Source: Paramecium tetraurelia
Lineage: Eukaryota; Ciliophora; Oligohymenophorea; Peniculida; Parameciidae
DNA length: 64,000 nt
Direction: 5' to 3'
Assembly: GCF_000165425.1 (NCBI RefSeq)
Contig: NW_001799100.1
Span: 372,001 to 436,000 of the forward strand
Shown here: piece by piece, positions 49,630 through 62,460 of the stretch
Layout of the letters: the number at the start of each line of letters is the position of its first letter
How positions within the stretch are numbered: position 1 is the first letter of the stretch
Notes under the pieces: generated by a model
The model's input: the letters and a program-made list of their open reading frames with translations, nothing else
The model's database searches: none
Told to the model about the DNA's origin: nothing
Position numbers and translations under genes: made by a program

Positions 49630-51403
49630 ATGTTATCCACAGCCGCAGGTTTCCAATCCATGTTAAAAGAAGTATCATAAGTTGGTTGATATTCCTAAGG
49701 GAGCTCGTCATTATCAGGGATTAGAGGAGGCCATACTGAAAAACATCCAAGCATGCAAGGAAATCTCAAATATGACCAAAACCTCATTAGGTCCCAATGG
49801 AATGAAAAAGATGGTCGTCAATCATATAGACAAAATATTTGTAACAAGTGACGCAGCAACAATCCTTAAAGAGATGGAAATCTAACACCCTGCTGCTAAG
49901 ATGGTTCTTATGGCTGCAAAAATGTAAGAAACTGAATAAGGTGATGCAACCAACTTTGTGATCACATTGGCTGGTGAATTATTGTAATAAGCTGAAAGTT
50001 TGATTAAATTGGGATTGCATCCAAGGTAATACTCATTATCATTAATTAGCTAAATTGTGGTTGGTTATGAAACTGCCCTTAAAAGTGCATTAGATTTATT
50101 AGATCAACAAAAGGTTTGGGAAATCACAGATGTAGCTGATGAAACCTAGGTTCTTTAAGCTATTAGAACATCTTTGAGTAGTAAACTATCAGAGTAATAT
50201 TTAATTAATAATCTAAAGTTATTCCAATTTAATTGCTGGTTTGGTAGCTAAAGCATGTATAAGATGTTTACCAAAAGAAAAAACCAGTTTCGATTCAGAA
50301 TATGTCAGAGTCACAAAAATCTTAGGTGGATCAGTATTAGACAGTCATGTACTCTCAGGACTTATTGTAACTAGAAATGTAGAAGGATAAATTAACAGAT
50401 TGGATAATCCAAAGATTTGTGTATTCAATGCTCCATTGGATCCATAATCTCAGGAGACTAAAGGAACTGTTTTGATTAAAAATGCAACAGAATTAATGAA
50501 TTACACTAAAAGTGAAGAGGAATTAGCTGAGAAGATTGTTAAGAGTATTGCTGATGCAGGTGTCAATCTTATTGTTGCAGGAGGTAGCATTTCAGAATTA
50601 GTATTACATTTTGTTGAAAAATATAAAATGATGATTGTGAAAGTCTAATCTAAATTTGAATTAAAGAGATTATGCAAAGCCATAGGAGCTAGTGCATTAT
50701 CCAGATTATCAGCACCTATGCCAGATGAGTTAGGAACATGTGATAGAGTACATGTACAAGAGATTGGTAGTCAAAAAGTGACTATCTTTGAAAAACAAAG
50801 TGACACTTGTAAATTAGCAACAATAGTGTTGAGAGGAGCTACTCAAAATTTATTGGATGATATTGAAAGAGCTATTGATGATGGTGTTAGTTGTTATAGA
50901 TCACTCATTAAAGATGCAAGATTTGTTTATGGTGGTGGTGCAACAGAAATTGTAAAATACTTTTAATATCTCTTTAGAAATTAGCATAATTATTAGAATA
51001 AGAAGCAAATAAGATTAAATCAATTGACCAATATGCCTATAGACAATATGCTTAAGCCTTTGAAATCATCCCAAGAATTTTGATTGAAAATGCTGGTCTT
51101 GCTTAAAATGAAATGATGGCTTAAATGCATAAATTAAATTCTGAGAAGCCTCATTCACTTAACATTTCGGTATTATTAACAATCATAGTATTATAGACAG
51201 CTACATTATCACCATCCTAAGATTTGAAAGTGTTTGATCATCTTAAAACTAAATGGTGGGCTATCAAATTGGCAACTGATGCTGCTGTTACTATTTTGAG
51301 AGTAGATTAAGTAAATATCACCTATTAAAATTAGATTATCATCGCTAAACCTGCAGGAGGACCTAAAATGCCAGATAGAGGACATTGGGATGATTAAGAT
51401 TGA
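49630..51403 (+). CDS. CCT8: T-complex protein 1 subunit theta (CCT8)
   Basis: ATG 49630 (MLSTAAGFQSMLKEGARHYQ) to TGA 51401-51403. About six introns of 24-28 nt are needed. Group II chaperonin features: TKTSLGPNGMKKMVVNH in the equatorial domain, TSDAATILKEMEI, the nucleotide motif GDATN (GDGTN in most homologues), apical-domain NLIVAGGSISELVLHFVEK, and GGGATE near the end. The theta-specific C-terminus is IIIAKPAGGPKMPDRGHW followed by an acidic end (DDQD). CCT folds actin and tubulin as a double ring of eight paralogous subunits in the cytosol. The Gly-to-Ala change in the ATPase motif is the only odd point. Confidence 0.95.
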
Positions 51404-51539
51404 GTATGATTGTATTCATAGAATTATAAAATTGTTGTATTTGTTCCAGATAATTGTTTAATTAGAAATAGTATAATATGTATTTTAATTAATTATATGT
51501 CGTAATTATTGTGTAATTGATAAATTAATTTATTATTAA

Positions 51540-52340
51540 ATGAAAGTATTGGTTGCTGTCAAAAGAGTAGTAGATTCAGGAATTAAAGTTAGAGTCAAGC
51601 CAGATGGCATAGACCTTTAAGGTGTTAAGATGACAATTAATCCCTTCTGTGAAATAGCAGTAGAGGAAGCTGTCAGATTGAAGGAGAAGAAATTGATCGC
51701 TGAAATTGTTGCAGTCACCATTGGGCCAAAATAAGGAGCAGAGAGTTTAAGACATGCTCTTGCTTTGGGGGCTGATAAAGCCATTCATGTCACAACTGAG
51801 GCAAGAATTGATTAAGCTGTGTAGCCATTGGATGTAGCCAACATCTTAGCCAAATTAGTTGAAAGAGATAAGTAAATCAATATGTAATTTTAGTTATAAT
51901 CTTGTCTTAATGGGCAAATAATCAATAGACGATGATTTTAATTAAACTGGTTAAATGTTAGCTGGACTATTGGATTGGCCATAAGCAACATTTGCTTCCA
52001 ATATCTAAATTACCGATGGCATTGCTTAGGTGATCAGAGAAATTGATGGAGGATTATAGACTGTCAAATTCAAGTTACCTGGAGTGATAACATGTGATTT
52101 AAGACTCAATCAACCAAGATTCGCCAGTGTTCCAAATATCATGAAAGTAATTACTTTATATATTACATTCAGGCCAAATCAAAACCATTAGAAACTATCC
52201 CACTTGACAAATTGGGCAAATTGCATAATTCCATCCAAATCACTAAAACTGAGGCTCCTGCTATAAGAAAAGGAGGAGCTATTGTAGAAAATGTAGATGT
52301 GCTCATACAGAAATTAAGAAATGAAGCAAAATTATTTTGA
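51540..52340 (+). CDS. ETFB: electron transfer flavoprotein beta subunit, 250 aa
   Basis: ATG 51540 ([20 protein letters not shown]) to TGA 52338-52340. Introns of 22 nt (GTAAATCAATATGTAATTTTAG) and 26 nt (GTAATTACTTTATATATT...) leave 251 codons, the usual ETF-beta length. Clear motifs: [78 protein letters not shown] and [20 protein letters not shown] (the ETF-beta signature). ETF carries electrons from acyl-CoA dehydrogenases to ETF-ubiquinone oxidoreductase in mitochondria; beta also binds AMP. As in many beta subunits there is no long cleavable presequence. Confidence 0.96.
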
Positions 52341-52595
52341 TAATGTATAAATAAACAGAATTACATAACAAAATATAATCAATTATCTAAGAATCGAATA
52401 AACTTGTCCATTATATTAATCCTATAATTTATTGAAAATATTTGTTCAATTAAATACAGAACGAAATTTCAAAATAATAAATAGTCTATTGAATAAATTA
52501 AGAATTCTTTTGGAGAACAAGATTGGTTTCGATTTGTTAACAAAATCAATTTATTATAGTATTTTTATACAATTTTAATTAATAATTATAAAATC

Positions 52596-53992
52596 ATGAG
52601 AGATGAGCACTCAAACAATGTTAATATGAAAATATGGTAGTTGATGTTTCTGTAACAAATATCGTAGTCATATCAGATTATATATCTTTCCTATCTCATT
52701 TGGAAATTTGATCCTTTGTATTTGATGTCATAATACTGGATGCTTGATATTTTTATGTTGACAGCTTTGGGATTATTGAAAATAAAGTACATTATTTTTA
52801 ATGTAGATTTAAAGCAATTGTAAATAATTTAATTATGGATACTTTGATTGGAAGTGCACTCAAATTATTACTTCTGATTAATGTTAAATATTATTAGCAA
52901 TTCTAAATTTAGTATTTTAGCTATGCAATTATGGCATACTATTTCATTAGAGTACTTGTATAGAATGTTCGTAAAATATCAAACAATTAATAAATATCAT
53001 AATATTCATTTGTAAACATTTATATAAATAAGAGATTGTTTAAGGAATCAAATTGCTATTTGTATTGCAAATCATGTTGATAACAATGAAGCGAACAAAA
53101 GCTATAACTTGGAATTGGTACAGTGTATTCAGCATATCCTGGGGATTGTTGATAATTTCCTTCATTGTGTATTTTGTGTTTCTGCTCTCTATGGGGGAAA
53201 CCATTATGGATTACGTTAGAAATCGCACAACAAAATCGCAATGTACATTTACATTATAACAACAGTGATAGGAGGTCTATGGTTGTCATTTTACATGAAT
53301 TCATTTTCAATCTTGCCCATGTGGTTTCTCTTAGAAGTAAGTTGGCATGAAGAAGCCAACTATTCAAACACAACTCAAACTCTATTTTTTGTACTAATTG
53401 TTTACAATGGTATAATACTATTAGGATTGCTACTGTTTTTTTCCTACATTAAGTAATAATCTCAAGTATTTAGAGATAATATATCATTGAAATCAGGTAT
53501 AATACAACTAATGAAAAAAATGAGACCAGGTAGCCTCAAAAGTTCAGGTAAGTTGACATTCCTTACAAAATTGTCCAAATTTCATCGACCTATTTTGACA
53601 TCATCCGCTATTAGAAGAATGTAATCTCTGTGAATCATAGCAATCAGTCAGTGATTCATTAGAAAACAAAATTAAAGGCATTTGAATTTGTTGGAAAGAC
53701 TGAGCAATTATAATCTCCTGCGGCTGAAAGGGAATTAGAATTAATTAAACAAATTGAAGAAAAATGTCAAATCTGCTATGATGTAGAACCTAATATTGTA
53801 TTATTGCCATGTCAACATGGGGGATTGTGCGAGGAATGCATTATTAAGTGGTTGGAGAAATAGAAAAATTGTTATATTTGTAGATAAGTAAGATGATTTT
53901 ATTTAGTTTAGAAAATAGAAAAATACTTAAGAATTGCGAAAAGCAATGAGGATGGAAAGTTTACAATTCGTGATATTGCTATGTGCGATTGA
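52596..53992 (+). CDS. multi-pass membrane protein with C-terminal RING finger
   Basis: ATG 52596 (MRDEHSNNVNMKIWQLMF) to TGA 53990-53992. Several introns are needed, among them 23 nt near 53453 and 24 nt near 53889; the rest of the splicing is approximate. Hydrophobic helices include IYLSYLIWKFDPLYLM, VFSISWGLLIISFIVYFVFL, IITTVIGGLWLSFYM and LFFVLIVYNGIILLGLLLFF. After about 60 polar residues comes the RING: EEKCQICYDVEPNIVLLPCQ, then HGGLCEECIIKWL and CYICRQ, with all eight ligands in place, and a short tail (GKFTIRDIAMCD). This is the plan of membrane-bound E3 ligases acting in ER or endosome quality control. Substrate unknown. Confidence 0.82.
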
Positions 53993-54125
53993 AAGCAAAA
54001 GAATATAAAATCTCTTTAATTATACGCATAATTATATCATCAATTCCTTTTCGTTATTAACAAGCTAAGAAATACATAATCATTGTTATAATTTAAATTT
54101 AAAAGTCAATTTATATGTTATGATC

Positions 54126-55436
54126 TCAATGCTTAAAATTCATCACAAATGAGTTTTGTGTTTCTACTTCCTCATCATCAAATACATTTTCATTAGTATA
54201 AGAATAGTTCATATTAGCTACTTCAATTTATTTATATGAAAAATTGCTAGGACTCATATTATCGATATCTTGTTGATCAATATCTTGTTTTTATGCTGAG
54301 TAAATATCATCTTTAATATTTTTATTGCTTAAGTTAAATAAACACTTACTGATTAATATAAGTTTAGTAGAGATCTTATTGAATTTAAAATTGTTGTTAG
54401 ATAAATTTACAAAAGTTTTCTATTGATTTTTTTTGCTTAATTGCCTCTACTGTTCTATAAGTAAGATGTTAAATTCCTATGTGTCTAAATATCAACTCAA
54501 AGAGCCAGAATAAATGCTGTTTCTGGATCGAATTGAAATCAGGTTGTGCTTTGCGAAATTATTTAGTAAGAAATTTAATTATCTCTGATTATTTAATCTA
54601 AATAAGTTTAGATGATCAATAAATACATCAGACACATCTCCACAATACACTACTATATATTCAAGTTGGTTATTCAGAATTATCTATTCAACTTCGATGC
54701 TCAAAAATGAGGGGAAATTTTATCTAAAATAAGCAAATTGAGAATTAATATTAAGCAACAAAGGTAATTGAGAAATATCAATTTGAGGAGGCAATTGAAA
54801 AACAAAGTTCTTCGTATTCTTCTAATGATTCAATAATATTTTCTTGATGTCAGGATTGCAGTTTTTTATTTAATCTTTGGAATACAATGCTTCAGGATTC
54901 AAACTCGGATTAACAAATATTACATCAGTCTATAAGTTATTCAAAGTAAATATATCAGCATTAATTAGGTCGACATTAACAATTGAGTTTTGACAGTTCT
55001 TCTTCGCCAACTCTATGAATTTACTATCTATTTCCACTCCAATTACATAGTGGCATTCCTTTGCCAATTGAACCGTATTACCTCCAGTCCCACAACCTAA
55101 ATCAGTAATGATAACAAATTCTTTCATTCTCTTTGCTATATATCGAGCAATATTATCAGGCGTATGTTCGATCTTTTGTAATTGCTCTTGTATTGGTGAT
55201 TTTGAAGAATCCAAACTCAGAGTAGAGCTAGACAAATCATTTGTATTAAATCTCTTTTCTGTAATTTTGGCTATGATTTCTTCCTTACTAGCCTTATTCC
55301 TTAAGAAAAATAATTTGTTTTTTGGGTAGTCGGAGATCTTTAAGACAGAGTCTGTCAATTTATATTTTGAATCCTCGATTATTTATCCTCTGGATTCTTC
55401 AATATGATGATCAAAGGATAAATACTACATGCTCAT
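54126..55436 (-). CDS. TGS1-like (trimethylguanosine synthase family) methyltransferase, 419 aa
   Basis: ATG 55434-55436 (MSMQYLSFDHHIEESRG) to TGA 54126-54128. Introns of 29 nt (GTATTTATTGATCATC...TTTAG) and 22 nt (GTAAGTGTTTATTTAACTTAAG) leave 420 codons; without the first, a false TGA appears at 54492. The Rossmann core fits TGS1: HTPDNIARYIAKRM, then VIITDLGCGTGGNTVQLAKE (motif I), VIGVEIDSKFIELAKKNCQN (motif II) and NVDLINADIF. The TGS1 catalytic motif SPPW is replaced by NPSL (VIFVNPSLNPE). The later strand QLPPQIDISQLPLL and YIVVYCGD also fit the family. The C-terminal 150 residues are helical, then acidic. TGS1 makes the m2,2,7G cap on snRNA; the missing PPW makes that activity uncertain. 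Confidence 0.8.
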
Positions 55437-55743
55437 TTTGTCATTTTATGAGGTCTTCGAACTTCGACTTGGTTATTTATTTCGCTTTATTTTAAAGCAG
55501 AAAAAATATGTTTCTTCCTCGTCGTCTTCATCCAATTACCTTAACTACATTTTTACTAATTAAATAATTTAAATAATTATTAAATGGTTGTGGTTTTAAT
55601 TAAATATCTTAGACACTCATGAACATAGTGATACAACAGAAAATGAGTAATCCAATATTTGTATCATATAATATATTTAAGTTTCGAACACAAAATTCTT
55701 AATTGATTTAAGATGCTTAATATTTTTTATTTATAAAAATTTT
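55437..55743. other. 307-bp divergent intergenic region
   Basis: AT-rich promoter space between the TGS1-like and Vps8-like genes. No other feature was seen. Confidence 0.3.
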
Positions 55744-58700
55744 ATGTTTAAATTTGTAGAATACAAAAACTTTGAATAATTTCATCAATTCTTAAATTCA
55801 CATCCTTAAGTCACATATCAAGAAATTATTAAACATCCGCTATAAGAATATTAATTCGAAAATGAATTTGTTAATCCGATAATTGTCAAGCAATCTGTTA
55901 AGTTACCCTTTCAAGAATATATCAACATTATGCATTGCTCAAACAGATTCGTATACCTGGGCAGTCAGAAAAGAGTCTAAGTTTTTGATCTCAGGAGTGA
56001 AATTAAATTGATTCAGAAGCTCGATATATAAAATTCACTTGTGATCTAAGAAACTGAAGATTGTCTCTTTATTGGATAGCTAGAACATATTTTATTAATT
56101 GAAATCTCAAAGGATTTTTCAATTATTGGAACCCATAAATTAGGATAAGTTTAAGTTCCTTTTTCATTTCTCAGAGTGATACATGAATCTTAAAAACTTT
56201 TAGATTGGTATGAAATTGTGATAGCTGACCTCAAGGGCAATTCCACTAAAATCAAATGTAACATCTTTAAGCTCTTCAATAAAAGAAATGTACAATTTTC
56301 AACCCAAGAGATAACTTCAAATGGGTAAATTATAGATTAAAAAGAAAAAAATTTTGTCTCTCCAGGATTCAGCATTCTTTATGAATTGCTAGTTATGCAA
56401 GGTAGTAATGAAAATTATGCATTCCTATTATATCAAATGCACAATCGAATTTCAATTATTAGAGTTAACAAAATTAACAAAGAAGCACCTATTTAATTGT
56501 ATAATTTGTAGAATGATCAATTAGATGCTGGATGGGCATGTCTATCGACTTGTTAGGATAGCAACAGTTAAATTAGAAATTCCTTCTGTTGTAGCTATGG
56601 CAATGTCATCCATTTATTTATGTACGAAATTTAGGGAGGTGCAATCACAGTTGATGAAATCGGAGTTAAACAATTGGAAACTGATAAAAAAATAAATGGA
56701 TTGGAATGCTGCGATTCTGATATATTTGTGGTTTTATTTGATGATGGGTTTGCTTTAGTGCATGCAACTGAATTCAAGAAATGCGAAAATAAGTTGAACT
56801 ATTTCAATCAATCTTTGAAAATCAAAAAATTCAATGGCCATTTTATGTTAGGCTTAACTGAAGACACATTTGAATTCTTGTCTCTCTAAGATTGTAGAAC
56901 CTTATTATAAAATCAAGCTGATCAATTAGAATTTAGGAAGGCTATGCAAAATGCCATTAGGATTATGAATGGAGATTTGTTACTGATCAAAGTTGCACCT
57001 TCAGATTAATTATCAGAATTACTCTAGAAATTAGCATTTACTGAATGCTTGTTTTTGGGTAAATAGCAAAACTTAACAGTTTAATCTTTATCTGAGATTG
57101 TTAAGTTTTTAATCAAAGCCAAATTAGAACATTATTTATTCACAATCATTAGTGATGTTGCTTCTGATTTAGGATGCAAAGAAGTATTTTTATAGACAAT
57201 TGAAAGTTTACTTCGATAGCATTAAATTCCTTATATACCAGATTAGTAATTATATGAATTATGCAAAATGTATTAAAATTAACAAAATGTTGAGATGGTA
57301 CATCATTTAGTTTGCTCAACTGATTTTAGTAGAATATCAAGTGCTATATTAATTTCTTGCTGTGAATAGATGAAAATGTATAATGAAATGATCTACGTTT
57401 GTTAAATATCCCAAGATTTCGTCACTCCACTTGTTAAATTGTTTGGAGGTGAAAAATTATAAAATGAATGCCAGAAATATATATTGAGTATATTGGAAGG
57501 CAGGTCTTTTGAAGGAAAGAATTTGACTGATGAAGAATTTGCTAATGCTTTACGTAGTTTGATTTAGTTTCTTTTTGTGAGCGAAAATTTATTAAAATTT
57601 ATTAATAAAGATCCAAAAGAAGCATTTGATATAATATATTAATTTTATATTGGCAAAGCATAAGCTTGTATTGAGGATAGTAGAGCAGAGATTGTATTAA
57701 AAGTACAGGTAGATGAGACTGAAGGTTTTCTTTTTGATTTTGACGAAATTAATGTACGAAGCTCTGTTCATAGAAAAATGTATTTATCAGTTAGAAAATT
57801 AGAGTTTAATAAATCAGATATTTGGATATCTTATTTAACAGCCAAACTATTAATACAAAAGTTTCCTTTTTCATCTTAAGTGGCATATGACACAATCTAT
57901 ACGTTATGTAGGAACTACGAGTTTTTATTATCATTAAATAATGATGTATTATTAGTTAATCAATTTATCATCCGAGTCATGATGTCAAAAAAACTTACAG
58001 AAAGGCAATTGTCAGATTTAGAGTTTTCAGCTTCAATTGTCAAGAAATTTTCTCTGGCTTTAGTGTTTATATATTCTCAATAATAACAATATCAAAAAGC
58101 ATTTGAGGCTTTTAAAAATGTTAACTCTTAAATCAGAGAACTTATATTTCCATGGATTTAATAATTGGTTGAATTAAGGCCAATGATTTTGAATTAACAA
58201 AATGATGATTTTATTCTAGAAATTTTGAAGTATTTAATTACAATAGATGAATAGTAAACATATAAGTTAATTGAAAAGTATTTTCATTAGAAACACTTTT
58301 AAATTTTGACTTGTTTTTAAAAAGATTTTGAAGATTAAAAATACTTTGCTAATTTTATATCCTACTTATTTTAATCTTAAAAAGTGTTTTTAATTAATGA
58401 TTAAACCAAAATACTCTATCTTAAAAGGTTATGTGAAACTTAACCTAAATAAGTGTTGTAGGCTATTAAAAGTATGAGTTTTCCATTGGATGAAGCTTTG
58501 AAATTGACAAAGGAATTCAAAATCAATTAGGCAGCTGCTTATATCCATTAAATTAGTGGATCTATAAAATAAGCTTTGGATATATATATCAATTCATTTT
58601 TAAAGAAAATCAAAAAATCAATAGTTTTGTTAATGAAAAAATAAACTCTAGATAGTATTTGCACAGAAAAATTGAAATACAAATTAGAAACAATTATTTA

Positions 58701-59314
58701 ATTAATCTTAGAAGATTTAAAATAAAATTAAAATATCTATGATGATGATTAGAATTTATGGATGTATTTCGTAGATTTATACATAAATTAAAATAAAATA
58801 AGAACATTCATCATGCCAAATATCCCTTAAAGTGTAAAAGATCTATTAAGCCTTTATTTAAGTGAATACTTAGCAAGAATTAGCGATAGAGTCCAAGTTT
58901 CATAAATATTTGATCTATTAAATCAAAAATATCCTGAATTGCCAGTATCTGTTTTCAGATAAACTATTTATAGAGTTGTGAGTAAGTTTCATGATGATTT
59001 AAGAACACTAAAAGAAACCTCATTAATTTAGAGTAATGAGAAATATCAGATCATATAATAGTTGAAAGAGATTAATGTAATAATTCATTAAGTTTTAGTA
59101 AAGTGCATGGATCTGCAATCATATTTGCCAAAGATGTTAGAACCACATAGTCGACTCTGAACTTGCTATTGCTTTTACCTGTTCACATGTTTTCCATGAC
59201 TATTGTGTCTTAAAAGGCATATTCAAAATACCATTTTGTGATACATGTTAAACTGAAACTTCTTATAAAAGTAAATCATCAAAATATTATTAGTTTAAAA
59301 GGAGAGAATTTTGA
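55744..59314 (+). CDS. Vps8-like endosomal tethering (CORVET) subunit with C-terminal RING, 1182 aa
   Basis: ATG 55744 (MFKFVEYKNFEQFHQFL) to TGA 59312-59314. A single 22-nt intron (GTAATAATTCATTAAGTTTTAG, ending 59095) leaves 1,183 codons and restores the RING frame. The N-terminal third is propeller-like (FVYLGSQKRVQVFDLRSE, ICHLFMYEIQGGAITV style strands). The long middle is an alpha-solenoid (clathrin-repeat type: HYLFTIISDVASDLGC, AFDIIYQFYIGKAQACIE). The C-terminus has a zinc finger: CQRC, 14 residues, FTCSHVFHDYCVLKG, then CDTC. Propeller, solenoid and C-terminal RING is the plan of Vps8, Vps41, Vps18 and Vps11; the length favours Vps8. These subunits tether Rab5/Rab7 membranes before fusion. 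The assignment among paralogues is tentative. Confidence 0.75.
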
Positions 59315-60236
59315 AATAATACTAAGTTTAATAATCAATTTCTGAGTCTAAATTCCTTTAATAAATGTCTGTCAATAAAATTACAGTGATATCAAATCAA
59401 CAACAATAGATGTAAACGAGGAAGGATAAAAAATAATTGATTAAGAAATTTGATTTTGAGTTATAGTAAAAGTATGATTATTCTTGGGCTTGAATATATA
59501 AGAGATGATGCATTTATACATTTCAAAATTAAATTTTTAAACTAAGCTGAATCTTAATATTCTTAATTATAGGAAGCTGGAACCATTTAAAAGCTAATAC
59601 TCTTTTGAAAAAGAAACATTTTTCTGATTCATTATCGTATTTTCAATAGTTCTAGCTTTTTCTTTTATTTGCTTAATAAAATATATCGAACTATATAAAA
59701 TAGTAAGGACATTAAAATCGAAAAATTGAATTTTTATCATAAAATTAATAGTTTAAAATCAAATCGAACCATAATATAAAGTGATCTTCTTTAAAAATGA
59801 ACAAATTGTTATTTATACTTTACATTTTAATTAATATTTTATTAATTTATATTAATGTTCATTTTAAATTAAAACTTAAGCAAGAATACGAATATTGTAA
59901 ACCTCTGATGAAATGGTTTTAAAAATAATATTATAATATACAAATTAATTGAATTTCATTGTTTGAGTGGAACTAATATATCTTGATTGTTAATTTAATT
60001 TTAAATTCCTTTTCTAAATGATTATGTAAGTCTTCTATAAATATTTAATTAGTATTTTTAAATACAAATTTGCACCTGTGATTAAATTTCATAATAATTT
60101 AACTTTGAAAAAATGTGCTCTTTTTCTATTAGGTTCAATTTATCTAGATTATTAGTTGGTTTTAGTCGGCACTTGAATCCATATTTTTATGGATTCAAAA
60201 TATAATATTTATAAGTGCTATATATATACAAATCAT
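59315..60236. other. 922-bp region, mostly gene-free
   Basis: AT-rich sequence between the convergent Vps8-like gene and the small minus gene. Apart from the 42-codon frame listed separately, no coding stretch, repeat or RNA was recognised. Confidence 0.3.
59365..59493 (+). CDS. possible 42-aa protein
   Basis: ATG 59365 to TGA 59491-59493. It reads MSVNKITVISNQQQQMQTRK, then KKFDFELQQKYDYSWA, which has ordinary coding composition with conserved-looking aromatic residues. It is only 50 bp after the Vps8-like stop and may be a real small gene, a lost exon, or chance. There is no homologue I recognise. Confidence 0.3.
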
Positions 60237-60658
60237 TCAATATTGTTATCGATTTTTCATTAAATGTTAAGGTATGCAACAGAATTTAAGATTTATTAAT
60301 TATTTACACAATAATCTTATCTCCTAATTCAAATTCTCTTACATTAACTCACGCAAAAACATTGCTATATCTTCATTTTCTTCAAGATTTGCTTCTTACA
60401 TTAATCTTAATACTCTACACTAAAACAATAAATTTATTTAATACTAGTTCAGATTCATTGCTCCTAAGTTTTTTAAGTAAATTTAGCATATCTAGTTCTT
60501 TTTTAGGTGTTCTCTTCTTCTTTTATTTAGAATATGATTTTTACTTTGAATTATTCATTTAAAGCTTTCCTTCTCAAATCATGTCGGAATTGTTCTCTTT
60601 TTTTATTGGTTTCTCGTATTACTACTGTCTACTCTTGCTCAATCTATACTTCATACAT
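60237..60658 (-). CDS. small coiled-coil protein, 123 aa
   Basis: ATG 60656-60658 (MYEVQIEQEQTVVIRETN) to TGA 60237-60239. Two 25-nt introns (GTAAAAATCATATTC...AAAAG and GTATTAAATAAATTT...TTTAG) leave exactly 124 codons. The protein is a charged helix through most of its length: KKREQFRHDLRRKALNEQF, then PKKELDMLNLLKKLRSNES and FLRELMQENLNQEIRLLCK. There is no known domain. It diverges from the first PX gene with only 52 bp between start codons. A start a few codons further upstream, through another intron, cannot be excluded. Confidence 0.6.
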
Positions 60659-60710
60659 CAACTGATATAAGTACCTCCATTAACAATTAATTAAATAACT
60701 CTTAATAATA

Positions 60711-62394
60711 ATGAACAATATTGAAATATTATAGAAACTTTTAATTGAAGAAATCATAAATAAACAATATAGTCAAGAAGACTTTGAGTAGTATGTTTAA
60801 GTCTAAGCACCAGATAAGGGTAAATTTAAAATTTGATCTTAGATGATCTTTCAAAGTGGAATTATGAAGACTTAAAGTTGTGTATTGAGAACTTTTAAAC
60901 TTCAAAAAACACTTTAAAGCAAACTCCAAAATAAGAAGGAGAAATTTATGGATTCTAAAATATTGATGAGAAATTATACTCAGTAATTGTTTCAATTTAA
61001 CATAAAATCTATATTGTATAATTGATAAACTATGTAGGACAATATCTCTTTGGATCCATATGAAAAAGTTATAAAGTGTTAGTAAGAGAAATACCTCATT
61101 GAAAAGGATGTCGAGTTATAATTTTAGATTTCACAGTAAACAAAAATGATAATTTAGTCCTTAGGAAGTAAGAGCTTCAGGATTATGGTCTTTTATCACT
61201 TAGAAAAATTTTGTTGTTTTTTCAATCTAGACGTTTCCAATGCAATTTAAGGTATCAAGAACATTATAAGAATTTAATGATCTGAGAAATGTTATTTGTC
61301 AATATTTTCCTGAAAAAATAGTATGATATTAATCTATAAATAGATTCCTAGATTTCCTTATGGAGAATTAACTAAATTGGATGAAATGCAACCAATGATG
61401 GAGAACATCATTCTTTCAATAAAAGTAAATTGTTATAAAATGTTAGAATTTACTCTTACTTTATAATTAAATCCCTATAATTAGAACAATATAGCCTTGT
61501 TTATGGTTTATAAACGAAGACAATTAATAATTACTTTAAAAAAAACTAAAAGAAGAATTATAAAAAGAAAAGAGATATAAATTACAATAAAAATAGACAA
61601 AAACAGGAGACATTAAAGTTTCTTTAACTTTTGATGGATATAAAAAATTTTTAGATTAATCATCTTATCCAACCACTGCGATTAATCTTCTCAACGAAAT
61701 TATCTGTAACATCAATGAATTTTGCGCTTACCAAAAAAAGTCGTAAGAATTTTTAGGAAATGCTACTTAAAATTTGATTGAATTAACAAGTACTTTACCA
61801 AAATATCCTGAACAAAGTAGACTTATTGAGTACATCAATTTGACAAATGATCATTTTAATTAAATTACATAAGAAATAAATGATTCCTGTACATTACTTG
61901 ATAAAAATTTAAAATAAACATTTGCAAAATTATTAAGAAGTCATAAGTCTTTTATTAGATTATATGAAAATGTGTATGATATTAGAAGTAAGTTTGTCTA
62001 AGATTATAATATACTAAATAAAAAAAAGGATGATCTAATTAGAAATAGCGATTTGAAAACATTAATTTAAAAAATAATATCATAAAATAAATTTGATTAA
62101 TCAGAATGTGATAAATTATTAACTGATTCTGAATACTTGAAAGGGTTCCTTAATGTTCAAGAAACTCAGTAAAATTAATAACTTCAAGATCAGTTAGTTT
62201 ATATGCTATAAGAATATTCGAAGACTATAGATGAGTAATTTAGAGTTGATAAGCTTAAAGTGGTTACAACCTTTGGGGGATTTCTTTCTTCAAAGTAGAA
62301 ACTCTGTCAAAAATATGTATAAGATTTTTTAATAATTAGTGTGAGCAATGGTAGGATTTAGTTTATAAATATGAGATGGTAAAAGAAAAATTGA
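60711..62394 (+). CDS. PX-domain sorting-nexin-like protein, copy A
   Basis: ATG 60711 (MNNIEILQKLLIEEIINKQY) to TGA 62392-62394. Several introns of 22-23 nt are needed (for example GTAAATTTAAAATTTGATC..., GTATAATTGATAAAC..., GTATGATATTAATC...). An N-terminal helical lead is followed, from about residue 90, by a PX domain: GLWSFITQKNFVVFSIQTF, MQFKVSRTLQEFNDLRN, YFPEKIIPRFPYGE. The C-terminal 250 residues are a long helical region (INLLNEIICNINEFCAYQ, LLRSHKSFIRLYENVYDIRS) like the BAR-type coiled coils of SNX-BAR proteins. Such proteins bind endosomal PI3P and shape tubules in retrograde transport. The next gene is a paralogue. Confidence 0.78.
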
Positions 62395-62460
62395 ATTGAA
62401 TTTATTAATTTTAATTCTATTTTATGATATTTATTAATAAATAAATTATAAAATTTGAAT

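Noticed and set aside
54492-54494. TGA ending the TGS1-like gene, or an in-frame selenocysteine
   Set aside because: A normal 29-nt intron just upstream changes the frame, removes the TGA from frame and yields a longer coherent protein with exact codon arithmetic.
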